In this document: positions 33,831 through 48,200 of the stretch, piece by piece
Layout: the number at the start of each line of letters is the position of its first letter
How positions within the stretch are numbered: the first letter of the stretch is position 1
DNA from: Sipunculus nudus
Taxonomy: Eukaryota; Annelida; Sipuncula; Golfingiida; Sipunculidae
NCBI GenBank assembly: GCA_026874595.1
Contig: CM049322.1
Location: 44,392,840-44,456,839, forward strand
Direction: 5' to 3'
DNA length: 64,000 nt
Translations under genes and position numbers: made by a program
The notes under the pieces: model-generated
Seen by the model: the letters and a program-made list of their open reading frames with translations, nothing else
The model's database searches: none
Told to the model about the DNA's origin: nothing

Positions 33831-34470
33831 TTTTTTTTTATTTATCTCTCTCATATTATATATATTTATATTGAATAGGTTCTTTCGAATCCGGGCTTTT
33901 TGTTTATTTCTTAATTTTCATCCATATTTAAATTTGGGACTATCCACAAAAGTAAACTATACAATCAAAGTTTTATACATGGCGCTTTTCAAGGTACTTT
34001 TATTTGTACCTTGACTACTGTCATGCACAATCTTTTTTTTCAGAACCAAACCGTGAATTGATCAGTATTAACCAATGACATCTTAACGTAACACCGAATA
34101 ATGATGAATGGTTGTTTCATGTCGATCCAGCATATAATATTGGGTCTCAGATTATGAACATTGGTCTGCTTGTTCTTGCTTATACTCGTTCTTGCTTTTA
34201 CTTGTTTAACCATGTAATTTATTTACATTTTATATGCTAAAGACGCATGTGTCTGGAACCTCCGTGTCAACTACATATATATTGAGCGAGGTTATCAAAT
34301 GATACCCTCTGCGTGTGTGTGACATATTCAATGGCTTGTGTGTGCCTTTAAATCAATATTTCCAGTGATAACAATGTCATGCGATACGACAACGGGTTTC
34401 AGCTAAAAAAGGTCCGTTTCACATGTCTTGTATTGTCCGCTAGAACGTATAGAGAACGTAGTCATATATG

Positions 34471-34524
<54 letters not shown>

Positions 34525-35389
34525 TTAATATCATCTGGATCTGATGTAAATCGTATATATGTATCAGGAGTAAATAGTTTGTGATTGTTTTTTTTCTATG
34601 TTCATACACTTTCATGGACCCATCAGTTATTCAAAAGAGAAAACACAGATAAACATAATATATTACGTATTTTATTTCTTGATTGTTCAATATATGGATT
34701 CTCCCCATTTACAGCAAGTGTTAAAGGATCGAATAATATTCAGCCTGTGGTGTCGGTTGTTATATTTAATACAAATAGGAAAAATTAGGGCAGTATCATT
34801 AACTGCCCCCGAACGTAATTTTGTCTGTTTAAGGATATTGCTTCTTCCATCGTAGCCCTGATCAGACAAGTAAATTACTTATAATTAATAATACTCCTAT
34901 AAAACGTTCACATGATGTGGTAGTCGCGTGAAAGTAGAAACATGGACTACTTACACTATCCTCATTTTGATTTGCATACCTTTACATCTTATCATTATTA
35001 GGGTAATATAATTTTACATATCTTCACAATAACTATTATCTCATGACCAACATGCGTGTCTAACGTAAACAACTCAAAACACTTCATCCAGAACAGAACT
35101 ACTGCCGCAAGTTCATTTCGGAGGATGTATAATGTTCATATGGATATGCATTTACATGTTTTGGCATTTAACCCAATATAAAGATATATACATGTTACAT
35201 CATAAAACCGAACTTGTTTTAAAACAAATACAGGCTACAGAGAAATGGCAGTCATAGAATATGGTAATATTTCTGTACATATGTGAGCTACACATTAGTC
35301 TCCTGACTATGAAGGACACATGTATATCACATTACAAAAAACGGACTTGTCATCCACATCGTCTTAAAACACACAAACATGATATATGA
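33831..35389. other. 3' flank of the CARD-NLR; no gene seen
   Basis: AT-rich sequence downstream of the NLR stop codon, with a (TA)n tract at about 34476-34519. Short ORFs here are unconvincing. Confidence 0.55.
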
Positions 35390-38300
35390 TCAATTTATTA
35401 TATTAAATTTCTTTACATGGACGTTAGTTGATTTTATATTATTTAGTATGTCGATTAATCGATCTTTGCCTGCATGACAGTGTCTAACGTCGAGAAACTT
35501 CAGAGATTTCATGTCAGGTACCATTGATTTTAATGTTTCACATCCTTGTTTACTGAGGGTATTGCCCCTAATATTTAGGTAACACAAACCAAGGCAGTAT
35601 TGTTTAATTGTTTGTAAAAATTGCTTCGTTACGAGAGCGTCATCACAGAGCCAGTTTTCTATGTTTAAGTACTCGAGGATAGGCAGACCACCTATGACAG
35701 AGGACATTGCTTTTACACCCTGTGAACGCCCTTGTGTGCCGGACATATCAATATGCCGAAGTTTAACAAGAGTTCTAAAAGAATTCACCAAGGAAACATG
35801 AGCACTTGACTTTTCACACTTCCAGTTTGCGATCGAAATATATTCCAAATAGTGAAGACATGGCAATATTCTAGATAGCTCCATAAAGCCATCATATCCT
35901 ACGTTTATGTTACTCAAGTTTAACCTCTTTAAATAAACTACATTCTTTAAGTTTTGAATCATTATTAAATTGAATTCTTTGTCGCTGTTTTTTTCACTGT
36001 TAAGGTCAAGTTCTCTCAAATTTCCCCAGCGAAGAAGGGCCAAGCTTAAGCTATGCATACCATTACGACCGAGTTTGTTTGACGATAGTAGCAACTTCTC
36101 TAGCAATAAAGCATTTTTGAGCCCATGAATCAGCGAGGAGAGCGCAATGTGGGAATTGCACTTGCACCCTCTCAGTGATAAACATCTCAGTTTAGTCAGG
36201 CTCCCGATCCCACTTCCAAGAATTTTACATTCCCCCTCGGGTAAATAATTATTATCTAGACTCAAAATCTCGAGGTTTAGCAATGTGATTATTCCTTCAG
36301 CCAAGTCATTTGAAATGTTACATTTACAATTACTTATATTGAGAATTTTTATATTGTTACAGGTTGTGACAGCCGTTGTCAACGAAGCTATGCCCGTTCT
36401 ATCGAGAGGTATATGAGCCAAATTAATTTTTTCCAGTTCAGATGAGGAAAGAAGATTTGTTATGAAGCCTTCTGTTTGTAGAGAACTACTATTTGAACAT
36501 CGTCCTAATGCCAATACCTTCATCTTTTGTCTAGTCTTCACTAACTGCGATAATAACTTCATACCATTCTGACTTACGGCATTTTTTGTGAGGTCTATTG
36601 ATTTAATAAATGGTAGTTGCTGCACTGACTTCAATAAGTCTTCAATGGCCTTACTGTCGCTGCAATTATTATTTGACACATTGAGTTCATTCAAACGCAT
36701 AAGCTGTGGCAAAACTCGAGCCAATATAGCTATCCCTTCCTTTTTCAAATTATTGGAACTTATATTCAGGGACTCTAACTGCGTTACCTTTCCTAGTGTG
36801 TGAATAATTATTTGAGGGAATATACGCTCACTCCGGGTGCAATTACTGACGTTTAGTACACGTAGTTTCTGTAATTTAGCTAAAGTCTTGGCTAATGCAG
36901 AGTATCCGTCTCCGTCTATCACATTTCCACTTACCACTAATGTTTCAATATTTCGACACGTGCCAATACTTCGCAAAAACTGTGCCATAGACTCAGGATC
37001 TCTGCAGCGCCACCCTTTTAAATCAATTTCAGTAAGCTTTATGCTTTTACTTATAACTTCTGACAGCAATTTAACTCCGTTTGCTCCAAAGGGAACGCCA
37101 CCCACTTGAAATATCTCCAGCTCTGGTCTATCAGGAACACTTTGTAAATCGTATGTTTGCTTGTGCGAATCTATTACATCCAGCTGGATTTTAAGAACAC
37201 GCAAAAAATGAAAACCTGACAAAATTTTTCTCAGTTCTAAAACTGAATCTGCGCTTGAAACTACATCCGATAAAACTATTGATCTCAACAATGTTTTATC
37301 TTGCAATCGCTGAAATAGCTTCAGGGTTGATTCTAACTTTGAACAAGCACAGTTAGCAAGGCCTATTTCCGTTAAACGATGGAGGTGCTGAAGGATATCG
37401 GATACGGCACTCATTCCTTCTCCACCTGCTCTATTTCCAGAAAGAACTAATATTTCCAGGGCACTCGCATATTCCAGATGCTTAACTAGTTTGCAGAAGG
37501 CCTTTTCGTCTTCACAACCGCAGTTCTCTAGCTTCAAAACTTTAATATTGACACATTCGGGCATTACTGAAGCTAAAGCCAGAAAGCCTTTTGCGCCCAA
37601 TTTACTATTGCTTAAAACCAACTGGTTGATATGGACGGAATATTTCAAATTAGAGATCACGTCCAATAACATTGAAGTAGGAAAAATAAAATTGCTGACA
37701 TCAAGGTGATGAAACATTCTCCATTTTGGAATGAGATTTATTATTGCTTTCATTTCGTCATGGTTGAGACGGTTGACATCGCTCAAATCTAGAGTTAGCA
37801 TATCACGTACACAGAACAATCCGTCTAACAAATATTGTCCAGGTTGATTGCATGAAGGTAGTTTCAGGTGTTTCAGTTTCGAAAGCTTTGTAATGGCCTT
37901 ATTTAATAGTGATAACTCTTTCCTGTCGAATATACTTTCAACGAAATACAATGCCTCCAGATTTGTCAAATTGCTAAGCAGTTCAAGTAAGTCCCCAATG
38001 GACAGTTCAGGAATTCCTTGAATTAAAGTAACCAGTAGCTTTTTTAACTGGATTGTGCGTTGTAGGCACTCTATAAGTGCTACGATAGATTTGTTACCTA
38101 TACTGTTACCAGCGATGTTCAGACATTGTAATTCTTTGCTTACAGCTCTCAGAAAGCTGGCAAATCCCTCTTCACACTCATGCTCACAATATGCTACCTC
38201 CAGGTCTCGGAGATTAACTAAACTTGGAATAACATTTTTTAATGCGCAAAACCCCTTTTTTCCAAGCCTATTTTTGCTCAAGTTAATGCTTTTAAGGCTA

Positions 38301-41300
38301 ACAAGACCCTTCAGTTTATATATTATACTAGAAACTACTTCCGTATCTGCGTAGCCACAGTGTTCAATATTAAAATATTGTAACGCAGTAAATGATTCTG
38401 AAATTTCAATGAAAGTGGATATACTTTCTGACTGGACAGAAATATCTGAGAGATCAATGTCCTCCAAATGAATCATTTTTGATACTGTTTCTTTAAGAAG
38501 TACAGATGGTTTGAAGAACATTATCCATTCACAATTTGAAAATATTTGTTGCAGTTGTTTGCACACATGAGCCGTTATCATGTTTCCCCGTATATCAAGA
38601 TGAGTCAGACGGTAATTATGTGTTAGGCCCTTGAGGAGATTCAACATGGAATCATTATCTGAACACATGCTATATGCAACATCCAACACCCTGAGTTCAT
38701 GTAAACATGGCAATATGTCTCCAAGTTCTTTAAAACCACGATTACCAGATATATTTCCTGCCAGTAAGAGTTTTCTTAAATGCAAACATTCCTTTAAATT
38801 CTGAATCAAAGATACGTAACTGGTCTCCTCATTGCATTTACAATAATTCAATCCAAGTTCTTGTAGAAAATTCAGCTTTTGAACGACAACAGAAAGCTTC
38901 AAAAAGCCTTCGCCACCCAACGGTGTTCCATTTAAATGCAGATATTGCAAATAAATTGAATTTTGCAGATATCCAACAATCACGTGAAATGTACTTTGAT
39001 GAATAAAATGCAGATTTGACATATCAATCCGTCTTACGTTTATCCAATTTGCAGAATCTGCCAATGTTTTTTCGTCATTTCTACTTCCAGTAGATATATT
39101 GCCCATACAGAGAACCCGAATAGAGGATTTATTAGCCAAGGAATGTAACAAAAGTCGAAAATCAATATTTTGATTGCACTGAACGTTATCAAGATGTAAA
39201 TATGCTAGATGTTTAGAGCCTTCGATAATCTTACATAAGGTTATAAACATTATTGGATCTAGTTTATTATGACTTACATCCAGCTTTTCGAGACATTTAA
39301 CAGTTAATAACTGCTCAAATAAATTATTAATTGCCTCATTTTCTATGTATAAGCAGTGTGAAAGAGTTACTGATTTCAAATTTCGTAATGATGGAATAAC
39401 TTTCGCCAGAGCCATCGTCGATTCAATACCCAGATCATTTTGAACCAAGGAGATTGCTTCGAGAGAAGCATGATTTAAATGTTTGACCAAGTTTATGATC
39501 GATGATTGTCCAGTCATTCTGCAGTTTTCAAGTGAGAGCTCTTTTACACGTGATGGCTCAACAAAGCATATTAAAGAATCAACTGTTTTCATATCTTCAA
39601 ATGAACTCTCCTGTAAGATTATGTTAGTAAATTTCGGCAACGAACAGTACTGTGTCAATTTTTCAGGTGGCTCGAATAACTGCCAGTTAGACAGAGCAAG
39701 AAAGTTTAATGTTGTCCAACAACTTAGTGTTTCTGTGAGTGGCATATGCAATTCACGAGAAACGAGTAAACCTCTCATTTGAATACTTTCTATGCTTGAA
39801 AAGATTTGCATGTTTTCAATTAGATTTGCCGGTTCAGCCTCATCGAGGAAAAAACAATTATCAAGATTAAGGTACTTTAATCTTGGTAACGAGGGAATTA
39901 TTTTATCAAAACATCCAGAAAGGGTCTTAACAATTGGATTTTTACTGAGATTGAGACATTCTAAGCAAGGCATTTCTGTCAGATAACGAGCTAAGGTACT
40001 TACTGCATCATTGTATGTTTTCTCATCTTCAGTGCCTTGAAAAAAAGTAGTAGTAGGCGCGTTTTGCAATTTTACTGCAAGCTTCTTAACACGAATTGAG
40101 ATTTCCATCTTTGATTCATATTTCCTCTCAGAGTAACAATACTCCTGATACAATTCGCATTCGTACATATTTCTACATAAGCATGTCTCCAATGAAATAT
40201 GCTTCAGTTTTGCTGACGGTATCATAACTAGAGCATGTATTCCTTTTGGTGAAAGATAGTTACCATCAAGAATTAGTGACTCTAGAAGACTATTCTTCTT
40301 GAGACCATAGAGGAGTGAGGTAATAGGTACAGAGCTGTAACATCCCATAAATGATATGTCTAGAGAATTAAGCACTGAAAATCCTAATATTCTAGCAGAT
40401 AAAATATTGAAACCGCCATCTCCTAGTAAATTTCCTGCCAGGTTTAGGTTACGCAGGCGGCTTGTACTTTCTAAAGAATCGTACAGTATCTCAGAATGAG
40501 CAAGTCCGTGAATTCCGCTCCAGGAAAGCGCGAGTACTTCTAATTGCAATAACGCTTTCAGGGCACATCCAAGCTCCTGAATCCCTTGCTGTTCAATCTG
40601 AGTATGACTTAGATCAAGTACTTTTAAAAAAGGCATGATAGCAAAACATTTGGCTATTTTAGAGAAGCCTTGAACTACACAAAATTTTGTCAATCTTACC
40701 TCAATCAGATGTTTGAAACCAAGAAAGACATCAATAAATTTAGATAATGACCATTGGTCAGGGAGTATTTGGTCATCTATATTTATACATGTAACGTGTT
40801 TTAAGGATGCCATGTGCAAATTCATAATAAGCCTAGGCCAATGAGGATTTCCTGAAATTTCTAATTTGTCACTTTCACTAACGTTTTCCAGAGTCATTAA
40901 ATCTATTATCATCGCCTCGTCTGTGCCGCATGGATCTTTATTCGACATGTTTTTATTTTTCTTTATAGGATTAATTAAAACAATTAAGTCCGTTGATCTT
41001 AGGCGTAAAATGGATTTGAAGATGTTTTTGCTTTGGGCTATCCATCCTAATATGTTTCTAGCAATAATTGGATCAAACGACAAAGAAAGTAATGACATAA
41101 CCTTCGGTAAACAATTGAGGATATCAATAATGTCGTTGGCTGCATCAAAAGGATCATTTTGATTTAACAGCCGATTGAGTTCGTCTCTATTCTCGGGATG
41201 TAAAAGATGGAAAGCTGGAAGATAAATCGAAGTCGATCTCTCCTGTAAACTTTTCAATAGCAAGGACAGTCTAGTCTCTGTTTTAGAATTGTCCCTTATA

Positions 41301-42085
41301 TCCGCTGAATGTTTTTCGTAAACAGATAACCAGTATTTACCAGCTTTATCCATGTGGTCAGAGTATTTTATAATAAGGTCCACCAAGGTTATATTTGATA
41401 GAATACTCCTTTGATTCTCTGAATATTTCAAGCAAATATAGCCTAAATAATAAAGACCACACTCTTCCTTTGGGGTACAGGTAACAGAAAAACGATCAAG
41501 ACATATTAAAGCTAAATACACACAGTATTGTGGGGTAATAAATTGTTCTGAACTTTGGAATATGACTTGTGTTATTTTATCTAATTTATCTTCATGACTA
41601 CCTGGTTGAATGGAACGCATGAGAATGGCAATAAATGAGTAAGCTACTTCAGGACTAAAGCCTTGAACATGCAAGGACTTACTTCTGTCTAAATATGCAT
41701 TGTATTTTGGTGAAAATTGTGTAAAAATAAAATTGCATTTAGTATTGTTATCTACGATATACAACAAATCTGAAACATTGCAATTCTGCAAGCCATCAGA
41801 TCGATTCAGAATCAGCAGAAGGTCATCAGGATCCGTTAAAAGATAATCAGTTATTTTTGTAGCCTCAACCCCGGAAAGGCCACACTGGTGTTTTATAATG
41901 GTTGCAAGATCGTTATAAAAGAAATAATCAATGTTTAAAAAAATAACATATCGAAAGGTTTCTACTAAGCCTTCTTTTTTGGAATCATCAACTGATCTGG
42001 CCCATCGTAATGCGAGAATCTTCACCAGGGTTGACTTCCCACTGCCAGTGCAACCGTAGAGCAAGGTTCTCTTCAAGTCGGCTTT
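35390..42085 (-). other. 6.7-kb NACHT and giant LRR exon
   Basis: One exon of 2,231 codons plus stop. NACHT occupies about the first 200 codons. From about 40,800 down to 35,400 the sequence is nearly all RI-type leucine-rich repeats in a two-repeat rhythm of about 57 residues. One LRR carries the GNxLGxxGF style and the other a cysteine pair (NCKC, NCAC, YCKC). Examples are SSNKLGRNGMHSLSLALL and SGNRAGGEGMSAVSDILQ. No stop or frameshift interrupts it, so selection has kept it open. An AATAAA overlaps the final codons just before the TGA. Confidence 0.93.
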
Positions 42086-42190
42086 CTGTGTGAAAAAATT
42101 TGATAAAATATAAATATGAAAATAGGATATCTATAATTAACTTTATGACATTACATATAAAATTACTTGTATTCACTTTCTCTCTCGTTT

Positions 42191-42257
<67 letters not shown>

Positions 42258-45200
42258 TAACGTGTATGTATGTGTATATTGTCCTTATTATTTGCGTGTT
42301 TTATATTATCATAATCATCCTTTTAAGGAATACTGTTTTTAACATTACTGTTTTTTTAAGCTTGACTGAGGGAAACAAAGAGAACAGTTTTGCATCAATG
42401 TCTATAAATATCTATAAAGGGTATACTAATAGTAATTATAATAGCACCGATAATTGAAAAAGACAAAAAAATAAATCAATATTGATAACTATAAAATTAA
42501 ATAGAATCATACGGAATACGTTTCAGACTTTAATGATTTTGTGCCTTGCATATTTATAACATTTTTTTAAATGGTTAGGCTGTATAGAATAGAAAGCCGT
42601 AAAGTGATTTTGACTTTCATGAACAGTCATATTATATTCCTAAATAAAATGTTTCATGGATAATTAGCATAAACGTCATCATCTCAAATTGATTACGAGG
42701 AAATAAAAAAAGATGAATGGTTCTTACAGTTTCTGAAAAAAATGATTTCTCATGATAAAAGAATTGACCAAAAATACGATTTATTTTTCGTTGAATATCA
42801 TTTAAGATAGATCAGAACCGGGTAAGCAATATAAATCACTCTGACCAATTCATCTGTTGTGTCATGAATCCTGATATAATGATGGTTTGACGAAAAACTG
42901 TCGCTAATCTGACTATGTATTCAACACATAAGGGTTATGTATTGCCTGGTACACAGGCATGGTTTGTTGTGCCATATCTATATAATTAATACGGAGTTGG
43001 GTTTTTTCTAGACCACGGTTAACCAGCTTCCGATCTGATTTGAATCTCCAAATTCTGCAGACGTTTCAGTGGTGTACTCTTCTAGGACAAGTTTGTTTTA
43101 TTTTGCGGGATTATGCCCTATTAAGCTGAATAATTAATAATTTTAATATTTCCCCTTAAGGTGCCCCTATTTCTTTTGTGCTGCAAGTTCCTCCACGACG
43201 CTTTTTCAGGAGGCGCTTCGGGGATTTTCACTGGCTTGTTAAGACCGTTGCCAGAGCGCATGTCCTGTCCAAAAGGCACTCACTTCTAATGGTCCTCATT
43301 CTCTTGGTGACTTTGAAAACCCCGCCAGAATCTGCTGATCAGTCGTTCGTTCATACGTGCACGTTTCATGTAAAAAATTGTCATGGTTCAGAAACACGGG
43401 TTTACTAGGCGAGTGGCAAAACAACTGCATGCAAATGGGCGGCTTCTACTCGGGGACAAAGGAATAGCCCCTTATAATTAATTATTTCTTTGTGTGGTGA
43501 TTCCGATTACCGCCAAAAATGTAATGGATAACGGGTGCAGTTTTACTCTATCCCTCTACAAATTTTCAGCAAAATCTGTATATTACATTTTGCGTTAATT
43601 TGCCGAAAGACAATACAACGAACCAAGGCTCAAGTGGTTTCTTTGTTAAATGCTTTCTTCGAAATATATCAACCTGCTTTCTTTATATGAGGCAGAGTTG
43701 TCAATTTGGAATCAAATCTGCTTATTCTATGACAATTTACAGTACTTAAACGAAAAATTTAATACTGTTGGAATATATTTTCTGGGCCTGTCTTTTTCAC
43801 ATTGGCAGCTATAAGTTTCGCGTACAAGAGACTTCAACGACACATGCATGTGTATACAAATAACGCATGCGTCTGTTAACATGCCTTAGGCTATGCCCTC
43901 AACTTACTACACTGAATAAACATCGTGTTTCACGATATCGCCGGAGCTTTAACTAATACGAAGTATATTTCATATAATTTCATGGTAGAATGCTTCTTTT
44001 TACAATCGTTATATCTACGATATTTCCCAAGAAATGAAGAGCTTCCGCTAGATGGCGCAGAGGTAGGAAGCACTTTGTAGGAGCTCCGAAGTATTTTCCT
44101 AAATATAGGATAAAAGGAGTACATGAATACTCTGAAATGTGCCAAAACATTCATCTAGGAATATAACAATGGTGGACGAGTAAATTTAGCAAAACCAAGT
44201 ATTGCAAGAACTTTGGGTGGATATTTTTGTTTTGTCGAAAGAGCTACTGCCACGTCACAAGGCTGAGACTGGATAAATCCTGAATTACACGGCGGCCAAC
44301 ATGGACAGTCAAGGTAAACCAAATTTTGATATTAATTAACAAGTCGCTCCTTGTGAAGATTCAGCAACAATACCACAAGATTTATCTGATAGACAGCTCT
44401 TGGAATTAATTTGGACAAAAGTATCAAAAATTGACCAAATTGGCAGCCGTGTAGATGAATGCGTTAGAAAAATAAACTACCTCGAAAACAAACTTGATAA
44501 CTTAGAGACCAACTATAAAGAGCTGGAGGAAGGGACCTCTTATATAGAAGGAGAGTTTGAGGAGCAGAAAGCTACAATGGAAATTTTAAAGAAAAATATG
44601 GTGCAAAAGACGGACCTTGAAAAAGTTCAAAATGAAGTATCAGACCTAAGTAATTATACCAGAGGTAAAAATATACTACTTCATAATGTACCAGAAGGTA
44701 TGGAAGGTCAAAATACAACACAGTTTGTGGACCATTTTATTAAAGAAACCATTGCCGTTGATGACAGTCCAATAGAAGTTGCATACCGAATTCCTCAGTC
44801 TGGTGGTAATAAAACTAAGGTCCATGGGGCCAATGATGAAAAGAGATCACGAATAATATTGGTACGTTGCACCACAAAAACAAGCCGTGATCAAGTGTTA
44901 CGCGTGGCACCTAGTTCACTGAGTAAGAAAAAATTCAACGGCCAACAGATTTATGTAACGGATGATATACACAGTGATACACGCCAGATACACAAGAAAT
45001 TAGTACCAGCGATGCGAGAAATGCGAGCGAAGGGGTGGTTTGCTATTATCCCTTGGTCCGTCCCCAGAGTGATTCGTTACAGAGAAGGCCCAAAGGACTC
45101 AGGGTTACCTATGAAAACCTACAGGATTAAGTGACCCGTTTCAGCTTCAAATTTAATGGACTTGCATTAAAACAGCTACACACGTGGGGTATTTTCCTTT

Positions 45201-48200
45201 TTGATGCTTTTAAATTAAATGAATTGCAGACTGAGAGCTCCAGGTGCATGGTATTCCGTGTCTACCGGTGTTACTTGTGCATCCGACCGTGACGCCGGTG
45301 GTACATTCAAACGTTGCATGTGTTGTGTGCAGGGACTATCTTTGTGTGTATCCTTCATTTGCTATGTGTAACTTGGGTTTGTTGTGTTGGAGGTAAGGTA
45401 TTGTTTTTGTAATATATTTCTATTCTGAATGGAAAACTTGGTTAACTTTTCAGTTATTTCTCTTAATGTTAGAGGATAACGAAATTACGAAAAATGGCGG
45501 AAGTTGTTTAACTGGCTGGTGAAACACAGGGGGCGTAAGTCTGTCTGTTTCTTACAGGAAACACATTGTACACCTGAAATACAACAATCGTGGCGAAATC
45601 AATGGAGAGGCGAATCGTTTTTCTCTTTTGGTACAAGGGACAGCTGTGGTACAGTAACATTAATTGGAAGCGATTTAGAGTTTACAAAATTAGAAGAATT
45701 CAAAAGTGATGATGGACGTCTTATTATTTTTTACTGCCTGTTGCAAGGTTCTTATTTTCTCTTTATTAATTCATATTTTCCAAATATTGAAAAAAATCAA
45801 GTCCCCTTTTAATGCCAACTGCATAACCATTTACAGGATATTGATATTAATGATAATACAAATATCATTTGGGGCGGAGACTTTAATTGTGCCTTGTCAT
45901 TAAGGGATCAGGATTCGGATACTTCTCCTCTAAAAGTTCGCACAATAATGACGCTTGAAAATATTATTGAATCTCTTGACTTATGTGATTTCTGGAGACT
46001 GCGAAACCCGACTGTTCGTCAATTTACATGGAGGTCATTAACACCTCTACGACAAAGGAGACTTGATTACTATCTTGTGTCAAATAGTTTGCAACAATGT
46101 GTGACATCCACTGATATAATTCCAGCTGTGTCCACAGACCATTCGGCTGTTACCATTAGTCTTAATAATGAACATAGCCAAGGCCATGGTCCTGCACACT
46201 GGAAGTTCAACAATTCATTAACTCGGGATAATGATTATTGCCAACATTTATCAGAGAATGTTCCTTTATGGAAGCAAGAATTTTTTCAAAGTTACGAAAC
46301 GGTTGACCACAGAAAGTTGTGGGAATTCCTTAAATTTAAAATTCGCGAGTTTACTATTCGTTTCTCAAAGAAAAAAGCTAAAGTCAAGAGAGAAAAAATA
46401 CTTTGCCTTGAAAAAGAAATTAAGAAAATAGAGAGAAATATTAATTCTGAACCAGAGGCTATGGACAGATACATAAATCTTCGAAAACAACTTGATGATC
46501 ATTATAATTACATTACCGATGGCATGATTTTAAGGTCAAGAGCGCAATGGTATGAAGAAGGTGAAAGGAACAGTAAGTATTTTACAGGTCTTGAAAAAAG
46601 CAGAAAATCACAAACATTTTTGAGAAAACTTATTAATGAAAAAGGCAAAGAAATTACAGATCCACAGGATATAATCAGAGAATTACACTTGTATTATTAA
46701 AAAAAATATACTAGAATATCCAATTTAATCGACGATGATTGCCATAATTTTCTCAATTCCATTGACATCCCGGTGTTAACGGATACACAAAGATTGCACT
46801 GTGAAGGTGAATTTACAAGCCAGGAAATATATAAAACTTTGAGCGATATGTCTGGAAATAAAACGCCCGGAAATGACGGGTTAACTAAAGAGTTTTACAT
46901 TAAATATTTTTTTTCTGATAGGTCAAGAATTAACCAATTGTTTAAACGAGAACCATATTAAAGGCTAATTAACTAATAGCCAAAAGCAGGCTATTGTATC
47001 TCTTATTCCAAAGCAAGGTCGTGACTGTAGATATATAAAAAACTGGAGGCCTATAAGCCTTTTAAACGTAGATACCAAAATTATAAGTAGAATATTAGTT
47101 AATCGTATAAAGCCTTTATTGTCAACCCTAATTGGACCTGATCAATATGCGTTCGTACCAGGTAAATATATTGGGGAGCCAATAAGATTAATCGCGGATG
47201 CAATGCATTATTGTGATACTGAAAATACACCTGGCATTTTGGTAGGCGCGGATTATACAGCCGCTTTAGATTCGGTCGACCATACCTTTCTTTTCTCTGT
47301 TCTAAGAAGATTTGGCTTTTCTGAATGGTTTATAAAATGGGTCCGCGTGCTGCACACAAACATTGAGAGAAGTGTAGTGAATAACGGGTACGGTACCAAA
47401 TACTTTCCTTTTCAAAGGGGAACACGGCAAGGGGATCCTCTTGCTCCATATTTATTCATAATGGTTATGGAAATACTATGTCTTATGGTTAAGTATAATA
47501 AAAATATAGGGGGAATAAGGGTTGCCAAGTCAGAGATAAAAATGTGTTTATTTGCAGATGATTCGACATTTTTTATTAAAGACGAAAACTCTCTATTTCA
47601 CCTTGAGGAAGTACTTTGTAAATTTTCAAAATTTTCTTCTCTCAAAATTAACTTTGAGAAGTCTGATGCTTCATGGCTAGGCCCGTTAAAAACAGTGATA
47701 AGAAAATAGGCCACTTCAACTGGATAAATTTAACCAGAAATGCAATTAAAATTCTTGGAATTTATTTTACTTACAATAATACTATTAACCAGAAATGCAA
47801 TTTTGAAAAAGTTTTAACTTCCTTCACTACAAGTTTAGAGAGATGGAATCGTAGATCCTTGTCCTTTTTTGGACGAATAACAGTATTGAAAACATTTGCT
47901 ATACCAAAAATCATGTATCCTTGTATGATGCAATCTCCACCATCTTGCTTTCTCAAGGAGGTTCAAGATAAAATAAAGGGTTATTTCTGGAAGAATAAAA
48001 AACCAAAAATAAAACAAACGACACTCATTATGGATTATAAAGATCGGGGTTTAAAGTTACCTGACATTGAACTTGTTTTGAAGTGCCAAAAACTTATATG
48101 GGTCAACAAATTAATTAATTCTTCGGATACACCGTGGAAAATTATACCTAACTTTTATTTGAGAAAGATTGGTGGTATTAAAGGTGTAAATTGTAATTTT

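Noticed and set aside
36588-41162. Several open frames on the plus strand opposite the giant LRR exon
   Set aside because: They are antisense shadows of the leucine-rich coding strand, with no family resemblance of their own.
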